Source: Ignavibacteria bacterium
GTDB taxonomy: Bacteria; Bacteroidota; Ignavibacteria; UBA10030; SZUA-254
Length of the DNA: 9,045 nt
Direction: 5' to 3'
NCBI GenBank assembly: GCA_005877655.1
Contig: VBOC01000073.1
Coordinates: 1-9,045 of the forward strand
The notes beneath the pieces were generated by a model. That model was not told the origin of the DNA and made no database searches. It worked only from the letters and a program-made list of their open reading frames with translations. The translations under genes were made by a program, and so were the position numbers. Positions within the stretch are counted from its first letter, which is position 1. The number at the start of each line of letters is the position of its first letter. Shown in pieces: positions 1 to 7,435 of the stretch.

Positions 1-1
1 A

Positions 2-421
2 TCGGCAGCATCGCTTTCTCCCGACGGAAAATGGCTCGCGTACGTTTCGAATGAGACCGGATTGGTTCAGCTATACGTTCGGCCATTCCCGCGCGGAGAG
101 GGAAAATGGCAAATCTCAATGGATGTGGCAATGAGAGTTGACTGGTCTGCGGACGGAAAAACCTTATTCTACGGCACTCCGAACACGATTACTGCGGTTC
201 CGATTGCCGGGGCACGGTCGCTGACTGCGGGGCAGCCGCATGTGATCTTGAAGGATTACCACGGCGTGAACGTCGAGAGCGAGGTCAGCTATGATATCGC
301 GCCGGACGGTAAGTCCATCCTCGTGACGCAACCGAAAGAGGGGGAGGGAACGTATCAGCAAATCAACGTTGTCCTCAACTGGTTTGAGGAGATCAAGAAA
401 ACCGTGACCGCAGGAAAGTAG
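2..421 (+). CDS. C-terminal part of a TolB/WD40-like beta-propeller protein (probably the sensor half of a Ser/Thr protein kinase), 5' end outside the window
   Basis: The frame is open from base 2 to the TAG at 419-421, giving 139 residues without a start codon, so the gene enters from the left. An internal TTG at 62 could be called as a start, but the propeller motif reads straight across it. Three PD40-type blade motifs are visible: LSPDGKWLAYVSN near residues 5-17, DWSADGKTLFYG near 47-58, and YDIAPDGKSILV near 97-108. The last part contains INVVLNWFEEI (about 121-131). From memory, this ending is typical of large bacterial Ser/Thr kinases with an N-terminal kinase domain, a membrane segment and a C-terminal TolB-like propeller. 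The kinase domain is not in view, so this could be a propeller-only protein or a fusion to another domain. The propeller class is well supported; the kinase identity is inferred. Confidence 0.8.
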   Translation, partial: SAASLSPDGKWLAYVSNETGLVQLYVRPFPRGEGKWQISMDVAMRVDWSADGKTLFYGTPNTITAVPIAGARSLTAGQPHVILKDYHGVNVESEVSYDIAPDGKSILVTQPKEGEGTYQQINVVLNWFEEIKKTVTAGK

Positions 422-512
422 CTTCTGGCTTAAGGATCCGTTTGCCCGCGGATGGCCTCGTCCGACGAGCCCCTTGGAATCGTTCCCAGATGGTTAACAT
501 CCCGATCAATCG

Positions 513-3500
513 ATGCGCCTCGTAACCCTTTTTTCCTTCTTTGTGCTGAGCGGATATCATCTCCTTTTGGCTCAGGTGCTTTCTCTCCGGGATTATACTC
601 AGGACGACGGGCTTCTCTCCAACGGAGTATCGGCCATTGCCCAAACCTCCGACGGATATCTTTGGATAGGAACGGGGGAAGGTTTGAGCCGGTTCGATGG
701 AACTTCATTTACAAATTACCGCACCAACGATGGACTCCCTTCAAATTACATCACCGTACTTACCCCGGGCAAGCGCTCACCGGGCCGGCTGTGGATTGGA
801 ACCCGCCACGGAGGGCTGTGCAAATTTGATAGCGGTCAATTTACCCGGATTCCTCTCGATTCAATAAATCCGGCGACGCATCCGCCGGCGCCGCTCGTTA
901 CAAACCTGGTCGAAGCCATTGTCGAACGTGAGGGCGGCGATGTATGGGCGGCAACCCGGATGGGAATTTATAGGATCGTGGGCGACAAGAAGGCGCTGGT
1001 GTATCCGCTGACTGTCAGAGGATTGGAGGTGAATTTGGTTTCAACTCCGGGTGGACTTGTAATCGGTTCGGCGGACGACTCGATCTACGTTTTCACCGGA
1101 GAGGGTTCCTTGAGAGAGAGATTCTCTCTCGGCAGACCCGGTAGGCGGTATATAACAGTGGTGTTTGCCGATCAGGAAGGCAGCGTCTGGGTCGGGACAT
1201 CCGATAGTCTTCTCTTCCGCCTCCGCGACAGCACAATTGTTCAGGAGCGCCCGCTGCTCTATGGATCTGCGGGTCAAATCATTGAAGATGCCGGCGATCT
1301 CTGGATCGCGACCAGTAATGGCATACTCCAGCTCTCTCGAAAAGACTTCGCAAGTGCGCATCTTCGCCGGTATTCCAGAGCCAACGGATTCCCGTCAGAT
1401 CATGTCGTAACGGAGTTCATCGATCATGAGGGGAACTTTTGGTTCGGATTCTGGGAGCGGGGGATCATGAAATGGTCTAATCGTCATGTACTCTCATTTC
1501 CGTTTGCGGATATCCCGTCGGCTTATAATAATTCACGGGCGGTGAACGACCGGCTCGGGCACATCTGGGTCCTTACCGGGAAGCATGTCGCTGAGGTCTG
1601 GAGCGAGCCGGGAGTGGGTTGGGAGATAACACACCACCAACTCCCCGATGATCTTGGAGGTGTGCCCAGGACCATTGTGATCGATCGGGATGGCCGGTTG
1701 TGGATGAATTTCCGCGATGGAATCCGGTCCTTCCAAAGCGTGAGAACTGGAAGGGGCCTTACAAAACTACAGGTTCAGCGCACACTGATGAGCGACAGCC
1801 GGCTGTCAACCGATTACATCGCTTGTTTCATCATTGATTCCAGGGGTCGGTTGTGGTGCTGTGTCGATGGAACCGGCGTTGCCGTTTTCGACCTGAAAAC
1901 CATGAGACACATCCGGACATTCTCTCTGAAGGACGGCCTGCCCGATCTCACCGTTCGAACGCTGTATGAGGACCATCATGGTCGTGTATGGATCGGAGGA
2001 TTTCTCTGGGGTCTCGCAATAGCTCCACCCGACATCGATGAAACAAGTCGCCTGCGTCTGATGACGATGAGAGATGGATTACCGGATGACGAGATACGAT
2101 CGTTTATGGAGGACAGCTCCGGTGCGGTTTTCGTCGGGACGAGGTTCGGCGGCCTTGCCATAATTCATGACAGCACCATTCACACATTGACCACAAAGGA
2201 TGAATTAATCTCCAACACTGTCTGGTCGATGTGCAAATCTGCCGCAGGCGGCATTTGGCTCGGCACATCCAGGGGAGTTCAGGAGGTTGACGGCGCGACG
2301 ATGCGGCCCGTCGCCGATAAGCTTCAATTGATGCCGAGCCACATGGTCTCCATAACCGGTTGCGGGGATGTAACCGGGAAGTACCTCTGGCTTGTATCAA
2401 CAGACGGGCTAACGATCATCGAGCGGAACTCCGCGGATCGGAATTTTCTTACACCGCCGCCCGTCTACATCCACCGGTGTGAAATAAATGGCAATCCGGT
2501 AAGCGATTGGAAAGAAATCCTCCTGCCCTCTAACCAAAACAATATTTCATTCGCCTTCATCGGCATCAGTTTTCGCGGCGAGAACGCAACTCGCTACCAG
2601 CATCGACTCCAACCGCCGGATCGCGACTGGCAGCGCTCGACAACCGAACATCTTGTCAGTTTTGCCTCCCTCCGGCCTGGATCTTACACATTTGACGTGC
2701 GTGCGATCAACGCAGACGGTCTCGTGAGCGTCCATCCGGCGCGCATTTCATTCACGATATTACCTCCCCTCTGGGAGACGTGGTGGTTTAGAATTGGAAT
2801 TGTAGCGGGAATGTTCATCATAACTCTGGTAACGTATCGGATACGCTTGTCCAAGCTGAACAAGGAAGAGACAACACGCAGGCAGTTTACCGCTCAGCTC
2901 CTCATGACACAGGAACAGGAGCGCGCGCGCATCGCCGGCGAACTGCACGACAGTCTCGGTCAGGATCTCCTTGTGATAAGGAACCGGGCGCTGATCGGAC
3001 TCAGGGATGGAGCTCTTACAAAGAACGTGAGAGACCAGTTTGACCAGATCTCGTCGGTCGCAATGTCGGCGGTCGACGGAGTGCGCGAGATTTCGTATAA
3101 TTTGCGGCCATACCAGTTCGACCGCCTCGGGCTCACCAAGGCGATCACTTCCATTACCTCGAGGCTCGCCACTTCCGTCCGGTTTTCGATGGCGGTCGAT
3201 CCCATCGATGACGAGATCGGGAAGGACCACGCCATTCATGTGTATCGAATCGTACAGGAGGGAATCAACAACATTTTAAAACACGCGAGTGCAACCGAAG
3301 CGCAGGTCACTATTCGCGCGGAAACCGGCAATCTTCGCATCACCATCAGCGACAACGGAAAGGGCATCCCCGCGGATCAGTCAACTCATCCTCCCGCCCG
3401 CCGGGGTTTCGGACTCGCAGGCATGACAGAGCGGGCGAAGGTTCTGAACGGGGCGGTGACGATCGAATCAACCCCCGGTAAAGGGACGGTGTTGACAGTG

Positions 3501-3530
3501 TTAATCCCGAGGTTGAAAAAACCGTCATGA
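513..3530 (+). CDS. Two-component sensor histidine kinase with periplasmic reg_prop propellers, Y_Y_Y domain and HisKA_3/HATPase core
   Basis: A 1005-residue membrane sensor kinase that should detect a periplasmic ligand and phosphorylate the response regulator encoded next. Residues 1-21 form a signal peptide ending LLLA, with Q22 probably first in the mature protein. Residues 24-655 hold about 13 propeller repeats of the G-x-[LVI]-W-[IV]-G-T type (GYLWIGT, GRLWIGT, GSVWVGT, GGIWLGT and others), enough for two seven-bladed propellers. A Y_Y_Y domain follows at about 678-748, then one membrane helix at about 758-775. The HisKA_3 dimerisation segment has the H box GELHDSLGQ with H812 as phospho-acceptor. 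The ATPase has an N box around N920 (EGINNILKHA), DNGKGIP at 947-953 and RRGFGLAGM at 963-971. No residue needed for catalysis looks lost. This is the architecture of Bacteroidetes hybrid-type sensors, but without fused receiver and AraC domains. ATG 513 has no clear Shine-Dalgarno; it is chosen because the signal peptide starts directly there. The ligand cannot be told from sequence. Confidence 0.95.
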   Translation: MRLVTLFSFFVLSGYHLLLAQVLSLRDYTQDDGLLSNGVSAIAQTSDGYLWIGTGEGLSRFDGTSFTNYRTNDGLPSNYITVLTPGKRSPGRLWIGTRHGGLCKFDSGQFTRIPLDSINPATHPPAPLVTNLVEAIVEREGGDVWAATRMGIYRIVGDKKALVYPLTVRGLEVNLVSTPGGLVIGSADDSIYVFTGEGSLRERFSLGRPGRRYITVVFADQEGSVWVGTSDSLLFRLRDSTIVQERPLLYGSAGQIIEDAGDLWIATSNGILQLSRKDFASAHLRRYSRANGFPSDHVVTEFIDHEGNFWFGFWERGIMKWSNRHVLSFPFADIPSAYNNSRAVNDRLGHIWVLTGKHVAEVWSEPGVGWEITHHQLPDDLGGVPRTIVIDRDGRLWMNFRDGIRSFQSVRTGRGLTKLQVQRTLMSDSRLSTDYIACFIIDSRGRLWCCVDGTGVAVFDLKTMRHIRTFSLKDGLPDLTVRTLYEDHHGRVWIGGFLWGLAIAPPDIDETSRLRLMTMRDGLPDDEIRSFMEDSSGAVFVGTRFGGLAIIHDSTIHTLTTKDELISNTVWSMCKSAAGGIWLGTSRGVQEVDGATMRPVADKLQLMPSHMVSITGCGDVTGKYLWLVSTDGLTIIERNSADRNFLTPPPVYIHRCEINGNPVSDWKEILLPSNQNNISFAFIGISFRGENATRYQHRLQPPDRDWQRSTTEHLVSFASLRPGSYTFDVRAINADGLVSVHPARISFTILPPLWETWWFRIGIVAGMFIITLVTYRIRLSKLNKEETTRRQFTAQLLMTQEQERARIAGELHDSLGQDLLVIRNRALIGLRDGALTKNVRDQFDQISSVAMSAVDGVREISYNLRPYQFDRLGLTKAITSITSRLATSVRFSMAVDPIDDEIGKDHAIHVYRIVQEGINNILKHASATEAQVTIRAETGNLRITISDNGKGIPADQSTHPPARRGFGLAGMTERAKVLNGAVTIESTPGKGTVLTVLIPRLKKPS

Positions 3531-4276
3531 GCAATCCTCCGATCACCATCATTATCGCCGATGACCACCCGCTCTTCAGGAAGGGGCTGCGCGAAGTCAT
3601 CGAGACTGATCCATCCCTTCAGATTGCCGGCGAGGCCGGAGACGGAATGACAGCTCTCGCGCTCATTCAGCATCACACTCCCGCCATGGCAATCCTCGAT
3701 ATCGAAATGCCGCAGATGAACGGATTGACGGTAGCCCGGGAGATCCGGCAGCAAAAACTTGAAGTGGATGTGATTTTCCTGACGATGTACCGGGAGGAAA
3801 ACCTCTTCAACGAGGCCATCGATATCGGGGCGCGGGCGTATGTCCTTAAGGACAGTGCGGTGTACGACATCCTCAACGCCATCCACACCGTCGAGGAGGG
3901 CAAGTACTATATCAGCCCGGTGCTTGCGGATTTTCTCATGAATCGAAGCGCGCGCGCAGAGAAGCTGCTCCGGCATACGCCTTCACTCGAAGACATGACA
4001 CCGTCCGAGCTTCGTATCCTCAAGCTCATTGCCGAGAACAAGACCAGCAAGGAGATCGCCAACGTGCTTTCGATAAGTTACAAGACCGTGGAGAATCACC
4101 GGACGAGTATTGCCTCGAAGCTTCACCTTCGCGGCAGCCACAGCTTGTCCTCGTTCGCTTCGAGAGCAGTCATCATCCGCTTCGAGGCGCCATCGCCCGC
4201 TTCGGGCGCCGCCATCGCCCCCTTTGAGCCGCCTCATAGCGTATCACGGGTAGGTGTTCCCCCCCACGCTTTTTGA
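3527..4276 (+). CDS. NarL/FixJ-family response regulator (REC plus LuxR-type HTH) with an unusual C-terminal tail
   Basis: A 249-residue DNA-binding response regulator and the likely partner of the kinase just upstream. Its ATG overlaps the kinase stop as ATGA (3527-3530), which indicates translational coupling; only a weak, distant GAGG (3509-3512) precedes it. The receiver domain (about 5-122) is complete: acidic pair D12/D13, phospho-acceptor D58 in LDIEMP, T86, and K108 in YVLKD. The LuxR-type HTH covers about 156-213, with TPSELRILKLIAENKTSKEIA and the recognition helix around YKTVENHR (185-192). NarL-type proteins usually stop soon after the GSHSL stretch, at about 215-220 residues. Here some 30 more residues follow, rich in Ala, Pro and Ser, and ending VGVPPHAF. 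That tail is encoded by imperfect tandem repeats (4155-4240), so it may be a recent run-on past a former stop. Target promoters are unknown. Confidence 0.94.
   Translation: MSNPPITIIIADDHPLFRKGLREVIETDPSLQIAGEAGDGMTALALIQHHTPAMAILDIEMPQMNGLTVAREIRQQKLEVDVIFLTMYREENLFNEAIDIGARAYVLKDSAVYDILNAIHTVEEGKYYISPVLADFLMNRSARAEKLLRHTPSLEDMTPSELRILKLIAENKTSKEIANVLSISYKTVENHRTSIASKLHLRGSHSLSSFASRAVIIRFEAPSPASGAAIAPFEPPHSVSRVGVPPHAF
4155..4240 (+). repeat. Four imperfect tandem copies of a ~22-nt unit at the 3' end of the response regulator gene
   Basis: By eye the stretch divides into 4155-4176, 4177-4196, 4197-4218 and 4219-4240 (22, 20, 22 and 22 nt), most starting with a version of CCGCTTCGAG and ending CATCGC or similar. 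Copies 2 and 3 are nearly identical apart from two small indels. Copy 1 matches copy 3 at about 15 of 22 positions, and copy 4 matches copy 3 at about 14 of 22. Because 22 is not a multiple of three, successive copies are read in different frames, so the repeat is a DNA-level event and not a peptide repeat. Copy 3 with its left flank also contains a 6-bp hairpin (CGCCCG-CTT-CGGGCG, 4194-4208) without a T tract. Confidence 0.6.
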
Positions 4277-4334
4277 GGGTGTCCACATCTTTCCGCTTTC
4301 CCCTCCTTGCGTTACCTTCCTTCAACCCAACCCC

Positions 4335-4691
4335 ATGTTGTTCATGCTCATTCAGATCGTTGACGACAGCCGAAATATGCGCGAGACCATAAAGTCGGCG
4401 CTCGCCGTGCTGGAAGCGGAGTTCATCGAGTCCGGCGACGGTGACGACGCGGTGATACAGTTCGCTTCCCGCAGGCCCGACGTCGTCATTATGGATATCC
4501 GGATGGAAGGGATGGATGGAATTGAAGCGACACATGCCATCCGGCGTGTCTCGCCCACGGCGCGAGTGGTGATCCTGACGCAGTACAATGACACCGCTTT
4601 ACGCACCGCTGCGCGGGATGCAGGGGCGGTGGGATATGTGTTGAAAGACGACTTGTCGGTCCTTCAAACAGTTGTTTCAAGCTTGCCGTAG
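4335..4691 (+). CDS. Stand-alone receiver-domain response regulator (CheY-like length, NarL-like sequence)
   Basis: A 118-residue protein made of one receiver domain and no output domain. All phosphotransfer residues are present: D10/D11 in IVDDS, phospho-acceptor D54 in VIMDIRM, T82 in VILTQ, and K104 in YVLKDD. The stretch AARDAGAVGYVLKDDL is closer to NarL-type receivers than to chemotaxis CheY. The start is uncertain: ATG 4335 or ATG 4344 both begin close to the first strand, whereas the frame could be extended to GTG 4254, which would overlap the previous gene and add a non-family leader. No Shine-Dalgarno is visible before either ATG. It follows the response regulator by 58 nt, so it probably receives phosphate from the same kinase. 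It could be a phosphate sink, a protein-protein output, or a degenerate NarL-type regulator that lost its HTH. The receiver call is firm; the role is not. Confidence 0.88.
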   Translation: MLFMLIQIVDDSRNMRETIKSALAVLEAEFIESGDGDDAVIQFASRRPDVVIMDIRMEGMDGIEATHAIRRVSPTARVVILTQYNDTALRTAARDAGAVGYVLKDDLSVLQTVVSSLP

Positions 4692-4761
4692 GCAATTCGC
4701 GGCGCAGATTCCATGAGCCAGCATCCGGGAGCAATTCCATCTAACTCAATATTAATCAGGG

Positions 4762-4767
4762 AAGGAG
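4762..4767 (+). promoter_or_regulatory. Ribosome binding site deciding the lipase start
   Basis: AAGGAG with an 8-nt spacer before ATG 4776 is a near-ideal Shine-Dalgarno. It supports 4776 over the in-frame upstream ATG at 4713, which would put 21 polar residues in front of an otherwise perfect signal peptide. Confidence 0.85.
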
Positions 4768-4775
4768 TCCGAAAA

Positions 4776-6674
4776 ATGAAAAAACTTCTGCTCATGTCGC
4801 TCGTGTTCTTCCTCGGAAGCGCGTTGTCCTTTTCCCAACCCGGGAAGAACTGTTTCAATACACAATTTCACAAGGATGCCGTAAATCTGGATCCTGTGAA
4901 CGCATACTTGATGGGCTATCTCGCGACGATGATCTACCCTAATTACGGCATAAGGTTTTTCTTCAACGGACCCGGCTATGAAGCAGATGGAGATTCCGTC
5001 GGTTTTCTCGAAGCACATAACGATAAATTTAATGATGTATTTGCCGATAAATTGGGGTATTTATTTATCGATAAGGATGCCCCACCGGCTCTGTTGAAAA
5101 CAACCGCCGTCGGGCTCGGAACACCTGTTTCGATGGTATCGGGTTTGTCCAGAACCACAGCGGGTGCGGGTACAACGGAGCCCAATGTTGTCACCGTCGG
5201 CGCGCCTAACGGGCAGCAGGTTATTTTCGACTATCAAAACAAATGCAACCCGGCTGGCTACGATCCCGAGGCAATAATTATATCGACTTCAACAACGATT
5301 TATGTCGTGTTCAGAGGGACCGACCGGGTAAGCTGTAATCCTGTGGGCTCATTGGGATATAATGTGGCGGAATGGGCTGCAAGTGATTTTCAATTCCTCA
5401 AACGCGATGCATCGGTGCTGGGGCCAAACATCCATGGCGGAGTGCACAGGGGGATGGCACAAAGCCTTCTCTTCGGGGGCTTTGCGGATTCTGTTGCAAC
5501 GAGAATCCGGGACAGATATCACGGCGCCGGCAAAAGAGTCTGGATCACGGGGCACAGCCTCGGCGGAGGTCATGCGCAATTGTTTGCGTTATTCCTCAAG
5601 CACAATTACGGCATCACGCCGCAGGGAGTCTATCTTTACGAGTCGCCGCATCCCGGCGACCAAACGTTTGTAGACCAATTGAATACCGATATCGGCAAGA
5701 ACAGGATACAACGATTTGAATTTCTCGACGACCCAATCCCTACGCTGCCGCCCCAGGCGTTCCTGTTCGGACGCGCCGGAGTGAGAAATTATTTCAAGGA
5801 TGTCTCAAGCAATGTGGAAAGCGGACATGAACAGATTCCGCTTATTGATGACGCGAAGATTTTCTGTGCCATCGGCAACTTACCGGCGGATGAAATTCCG
5901 CAGCTGCCCGTGAAACTCGAATTTGTCGCGGGATGCGGAGGCACGACCTGTTATCATGATCCTGATTGGGTTCTCCGGGCGCTCAGGCATCAAGTTCCTT
6001 CCTCACTCTTTCCATCCTTGCCGGCCGATCTTCCGTTGCCCGTAAAACATTGTACCGCACTTCAACGGCAGCAGGGGGCACAGAATGACTTGATAAATAA
6101 TGCAGCCACTGACTTTGAGAGTTTCGTCATCAACTCGGTCAGCAACCTTTCCTTCACAGCAGGTCTCATTGCCGACAACATGCTCGATAAAGCGATAGCG
6201 GAGGGAAACTATGAATTGATATGCTATAAGTTCAGGAATGATCTGCGGAATGCGCTCGAATGGCCTTCCTCGGAGAGGGCCGCAGGCACTGCGGAGAGCA
6301 AACTTCGCATCAGGAATGGTCTCACCACCGCTAATAAGGTTTTTCATGTTGAGCACGACGTCCTGGGCGGAGCGTACAGAATCAGCATGGCGGCCGGAAA
6401 TAACGATAAGTTCTTCATCGAAATTCCATTCTTCGGAAACGGAGATAATGGCACATTAACTCAGATGCAGAAATATCATCCTTATGACGGCCAGATTTGG
6501 TTCTTCTATAAAATTCCCAACACGCCTGTCTATGTGCTGTACAATAAACTTTCACATAAAGTTATGGACGCCTACGACAATTGCCCGAATTCTACCGCTG
6601 ATTGCAAGGTCCAACAGTACGATATGATTACCGGCGACCAGTCGCAGCTTTGGATTTTAAGACGAATGAATTGA
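4776..6674 (+). CDS. Secreted class 3 lipase (alpha/beta hydrolase) with a C-terminal ricin-like beta-trefoil domain
   Basis: A 632-residue exported esterase/lipase, expected to hydrolyse acylglycerols or other esters outside the cytoplasm. A signal peptide spans about residues 1-20 (MKKLLLMSLVFFLG...), with cleavage likely before Q21. The hydrolase core shows YVVFRGTD (176-183, oxyanion-hole strand), GVHRGM (222-227), and the nucleophile elbow GHSLGG with S261. D319 in LDDPIPTLP fits the acid. H394 in CYHDPDW-VLRAL is the best catalytic His by position, with GHEQ earlier as a second candidate. Residues about 405-520 match nothing I recognise. The C-terminal ~105 residues carry two Q-x-W motifs (Q573-I-W575 and Q624-L-W626) and look like a ricin-type carbohydrate-binding trefoil, perhaps with one incomplete lobe. 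That suggests docking to glycans or cell-surface polymers. Both neighbours are co-directional, the receiver gene 84 nt upstream and the Cys-rich protein 74 nt downstream. Class 3 lipase is secure, the trefoil call moderate, the substrate unknown. Confidence 0.9.
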   Translation: MKKLLLMSLVFFLGSALSFSQPGKNCFNTQFHKDAVNLDPVNAYLMGYLATMIYPNYGIRFFFNGPGYEADGDSVGFLEAHNDKFNDVFADKLGYLFIDKDAPPALLKTTAVGLGTPVSMVSGLSRTTAGAGTTEPNVVTVGAPNGQQVIFDYQNKCNPAGYDPEAIIISTSTTIYVVFRGTDRVSCNPVGSLGYNVAEWAASDFQFLKRDASVLGPNIHGGVHRGMAQSLLFGGFADSVATRIRDRYHGAGKRVWITGHSLGGGHAQLFALFLKHNYGITPQGVYLYESPHPGDQTFVDQLNTDIGKNRIQRFEFLDDPIPTLPPQAFLFGRAGVRNYFKDVSSNVESGHEQIPLIDDAKIFCAIGNLPADEIPQLPVKLEFVAGCGGTTCYHDPDWVLRALRHQVPSSLFPSLPADLPLPVKHCTALQRQQGAQNDLINNAATDFESFVINSVSNLSFTAGLIADNMLDKAIAEGNYELICYKFRNDLRNALEWPSSERAAGTAESKLRIRNGLTTANKVFHVEHDVLGGAYRISMAAGNNDKFFIEIPFFGNGDNGTLTQMQKYHPYDGQIWFFYKIPNTPVYVLYNKLSHKVMDAYDNCPNSTADCKVQQYDMITGDQSQLWILRRMN

Positions 6675-6710
6675 TAACGGCCGGAGTACTCGCTATTGAC
6701 TTCGCGGCGA

Positions 6711-6716
6711 TATAAT
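6711..6716 (+). promoter_or_regulatory. Possible -10 box upstream of the Cys-rich exported protein
   Basis: A perfect TATAAT sits 32 nt before ATG 6749, in a gap that is more AT-rich than its surroundings. A TTGACT at 6696-6701 looks like a -35 box, but the spacer is only 9 nt, too short for a normal sigma-70 promoter, and no other good -35 is seen. It may be an internal promoter with a weak -35, or a chance match. Confidence 0.3.
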
Positions 6717-6735
6717 TCACACTACAAATAACAAG

Positions 6736-6741
6736 AAGGGA
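6736..6741 (+). promoter_or_regulatory. Ribosome binding site for the Cys-rich exported protein
   Basis: AAGGGA with a 7-nt spacer to ATG 6749. It fixes the start directly before a clear signal peptide. Confidence 0.75.
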
Positions 6742-6748
6742 ACGATCT

Positions 6749-7408
6749 ATGAAAATTCGATCTATTGCCGGTTGCTGGCTTATCTTGTTCTGCTTCTTCC
6801 TGCTCTCGACCCCCCAGGCGGGTCGGGCCCAGAAAGTTGAAAACCAGGAAATATTTTCCCCGAAAGAGATGAATAAGAGATGGGAGACATTTTCGACTGA
6901 CAAAGCGTTTCTGGTTCTCCTGAAGGAAGTCCGGGCGAAAGGGTTCACCCGAAAAAAAGACCCGAAGGCCTCATGGGGATTCAAGGGGACGGCTGTCAGC
7001 GAGAAGGGAGAAAAGGACGATGCCCTCTTCTGCATCTTTGACCTTGAGAAAAAGGGCTCGAAGGAGACATGCTCGATGATATGGGGACGCAAAGGGAAAA
7101 TCGCTTATAAAGCCTATCTAGTCATCCCGGAGGGGAAGGGCCTGGAGAATGCCAATGAGTGGTATGTCGATGAGAAGAATACGGTTCAAAAGGCTAACAG
7201 TTGGAAAACTTGCGTGCTGAGAGAGCTGCCGAGAATATGCGGACCGTTTTGTGCAGGGGCGGTCCCTGCGTGCGCTGTCGCCGCCGGAGCCACGATTGGC
7301 GCCACCGGGGGCATCGGCGCGATCACATCGCCGGGCGTCTTCCTCGGCTGTCTTGCAGCCGCTTGCGGGGGCTGCGTGGGATTCATCTCGCTCCTCTGCC
7401 TCGGCTGA
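6749..7408 (+). CDS. Exported protein with a C-terminal Cys/Gly-rich hydrophobic core; candidate bacteriocin-type precursor
   Basis: A 219-residue protein I cannot assign to a family with certainty. Residues 1-27 form a signal peptide (hydrophobic run WLILFCFFLL, cleavage likely after GRA, before Q28). Residues 28-154 are strongly charged and Lys/Glu-rich, with C95 and C108. From residue 155 the character changes sharply. Eight cysteines (155, 164, 168, 175, 201, 206, 209, 217) lie in 65 residues, with many Gly/Ala, and not one charged residue occurs after R162. The spacing is C-x8-C-x3-C-x6-C-x25-C-x4-C-x2-C-x7-C. This two-part layout recalls halocin C8, where a larger precursor yields a Cys-rich hydrophobic antimicrobial peptide from its C-terminus and the N-terminal part gives immunity. 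No processing site or dedicated transporter is visible. Alternatives are a membrane-inserted glycine-zipper tail (GATIGATGGIGA, 180-191) or a disulfide-rich structural domain. A strong terminator follows directly. The coding call is firm; the function is a hypothesis. Confidence 0.85.
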   Translation: MKIRSIAGCWLILFCFFLLSTPQAGRAQKVENQEIFSPKEMNKRWETFSTDKAFLVLLKEVRAKGFTRKKDPKASWGFKGTAVSEKGEKDDALFCIFDLEKKGSKETCSMIWGRKGKIAYKAYLVIPEGKGLENANEWYVDEKNTVQKANSWKTCVLRELPRICGPFCAGAVPACAVAAGATIGATGGIGAITSPGVFLGCLAAACGGCVGFISLLCLG

Positions 7409-7435
7409 CATTAACTGTAACTCCTTTCGCCGGCC

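Noticed and set aside
457..469. Small hairpin CTCGT-CCG-ACGAG between the propeller gene and the kinase gene
   Set aside because: Only 5 bp with no T tract, and it can arise by chance; no terminator or operator role can be supported.
2760..3239. Open frame on the - strand (159 codons) inside the kinase gene
   Set aside because: It is antisense to the kinase membrane helix and H-box region, with no recognisable domain and no sign of its own start signals.
3386..3976. Long open frame on the - strand (196 codons) across the kinase/regulator junction
   Set aside because: It lies antisense to two strongly supported genes with intact motifs, and its translation shows no domain I recognise; it is a by-product of GC-rich codon use.
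4239..4274. Possible terminator at the end of the response regulator gene (GCGT ... ACGC followed by TTTTT)
   Set aside because: The stem is short and broken by unpaired bases, and the T run overlaps the stop codon; too weak to call.
5021..5070. CGATAAAT direct copies (5021, 5045) and an inverted copy (5063-5070) inside the lipase gene
   Set aside because: They fall in an AT-rich coding stretch that encodes several Asp-Lys pairs, so codon constraint explains them better than a regulatory site.
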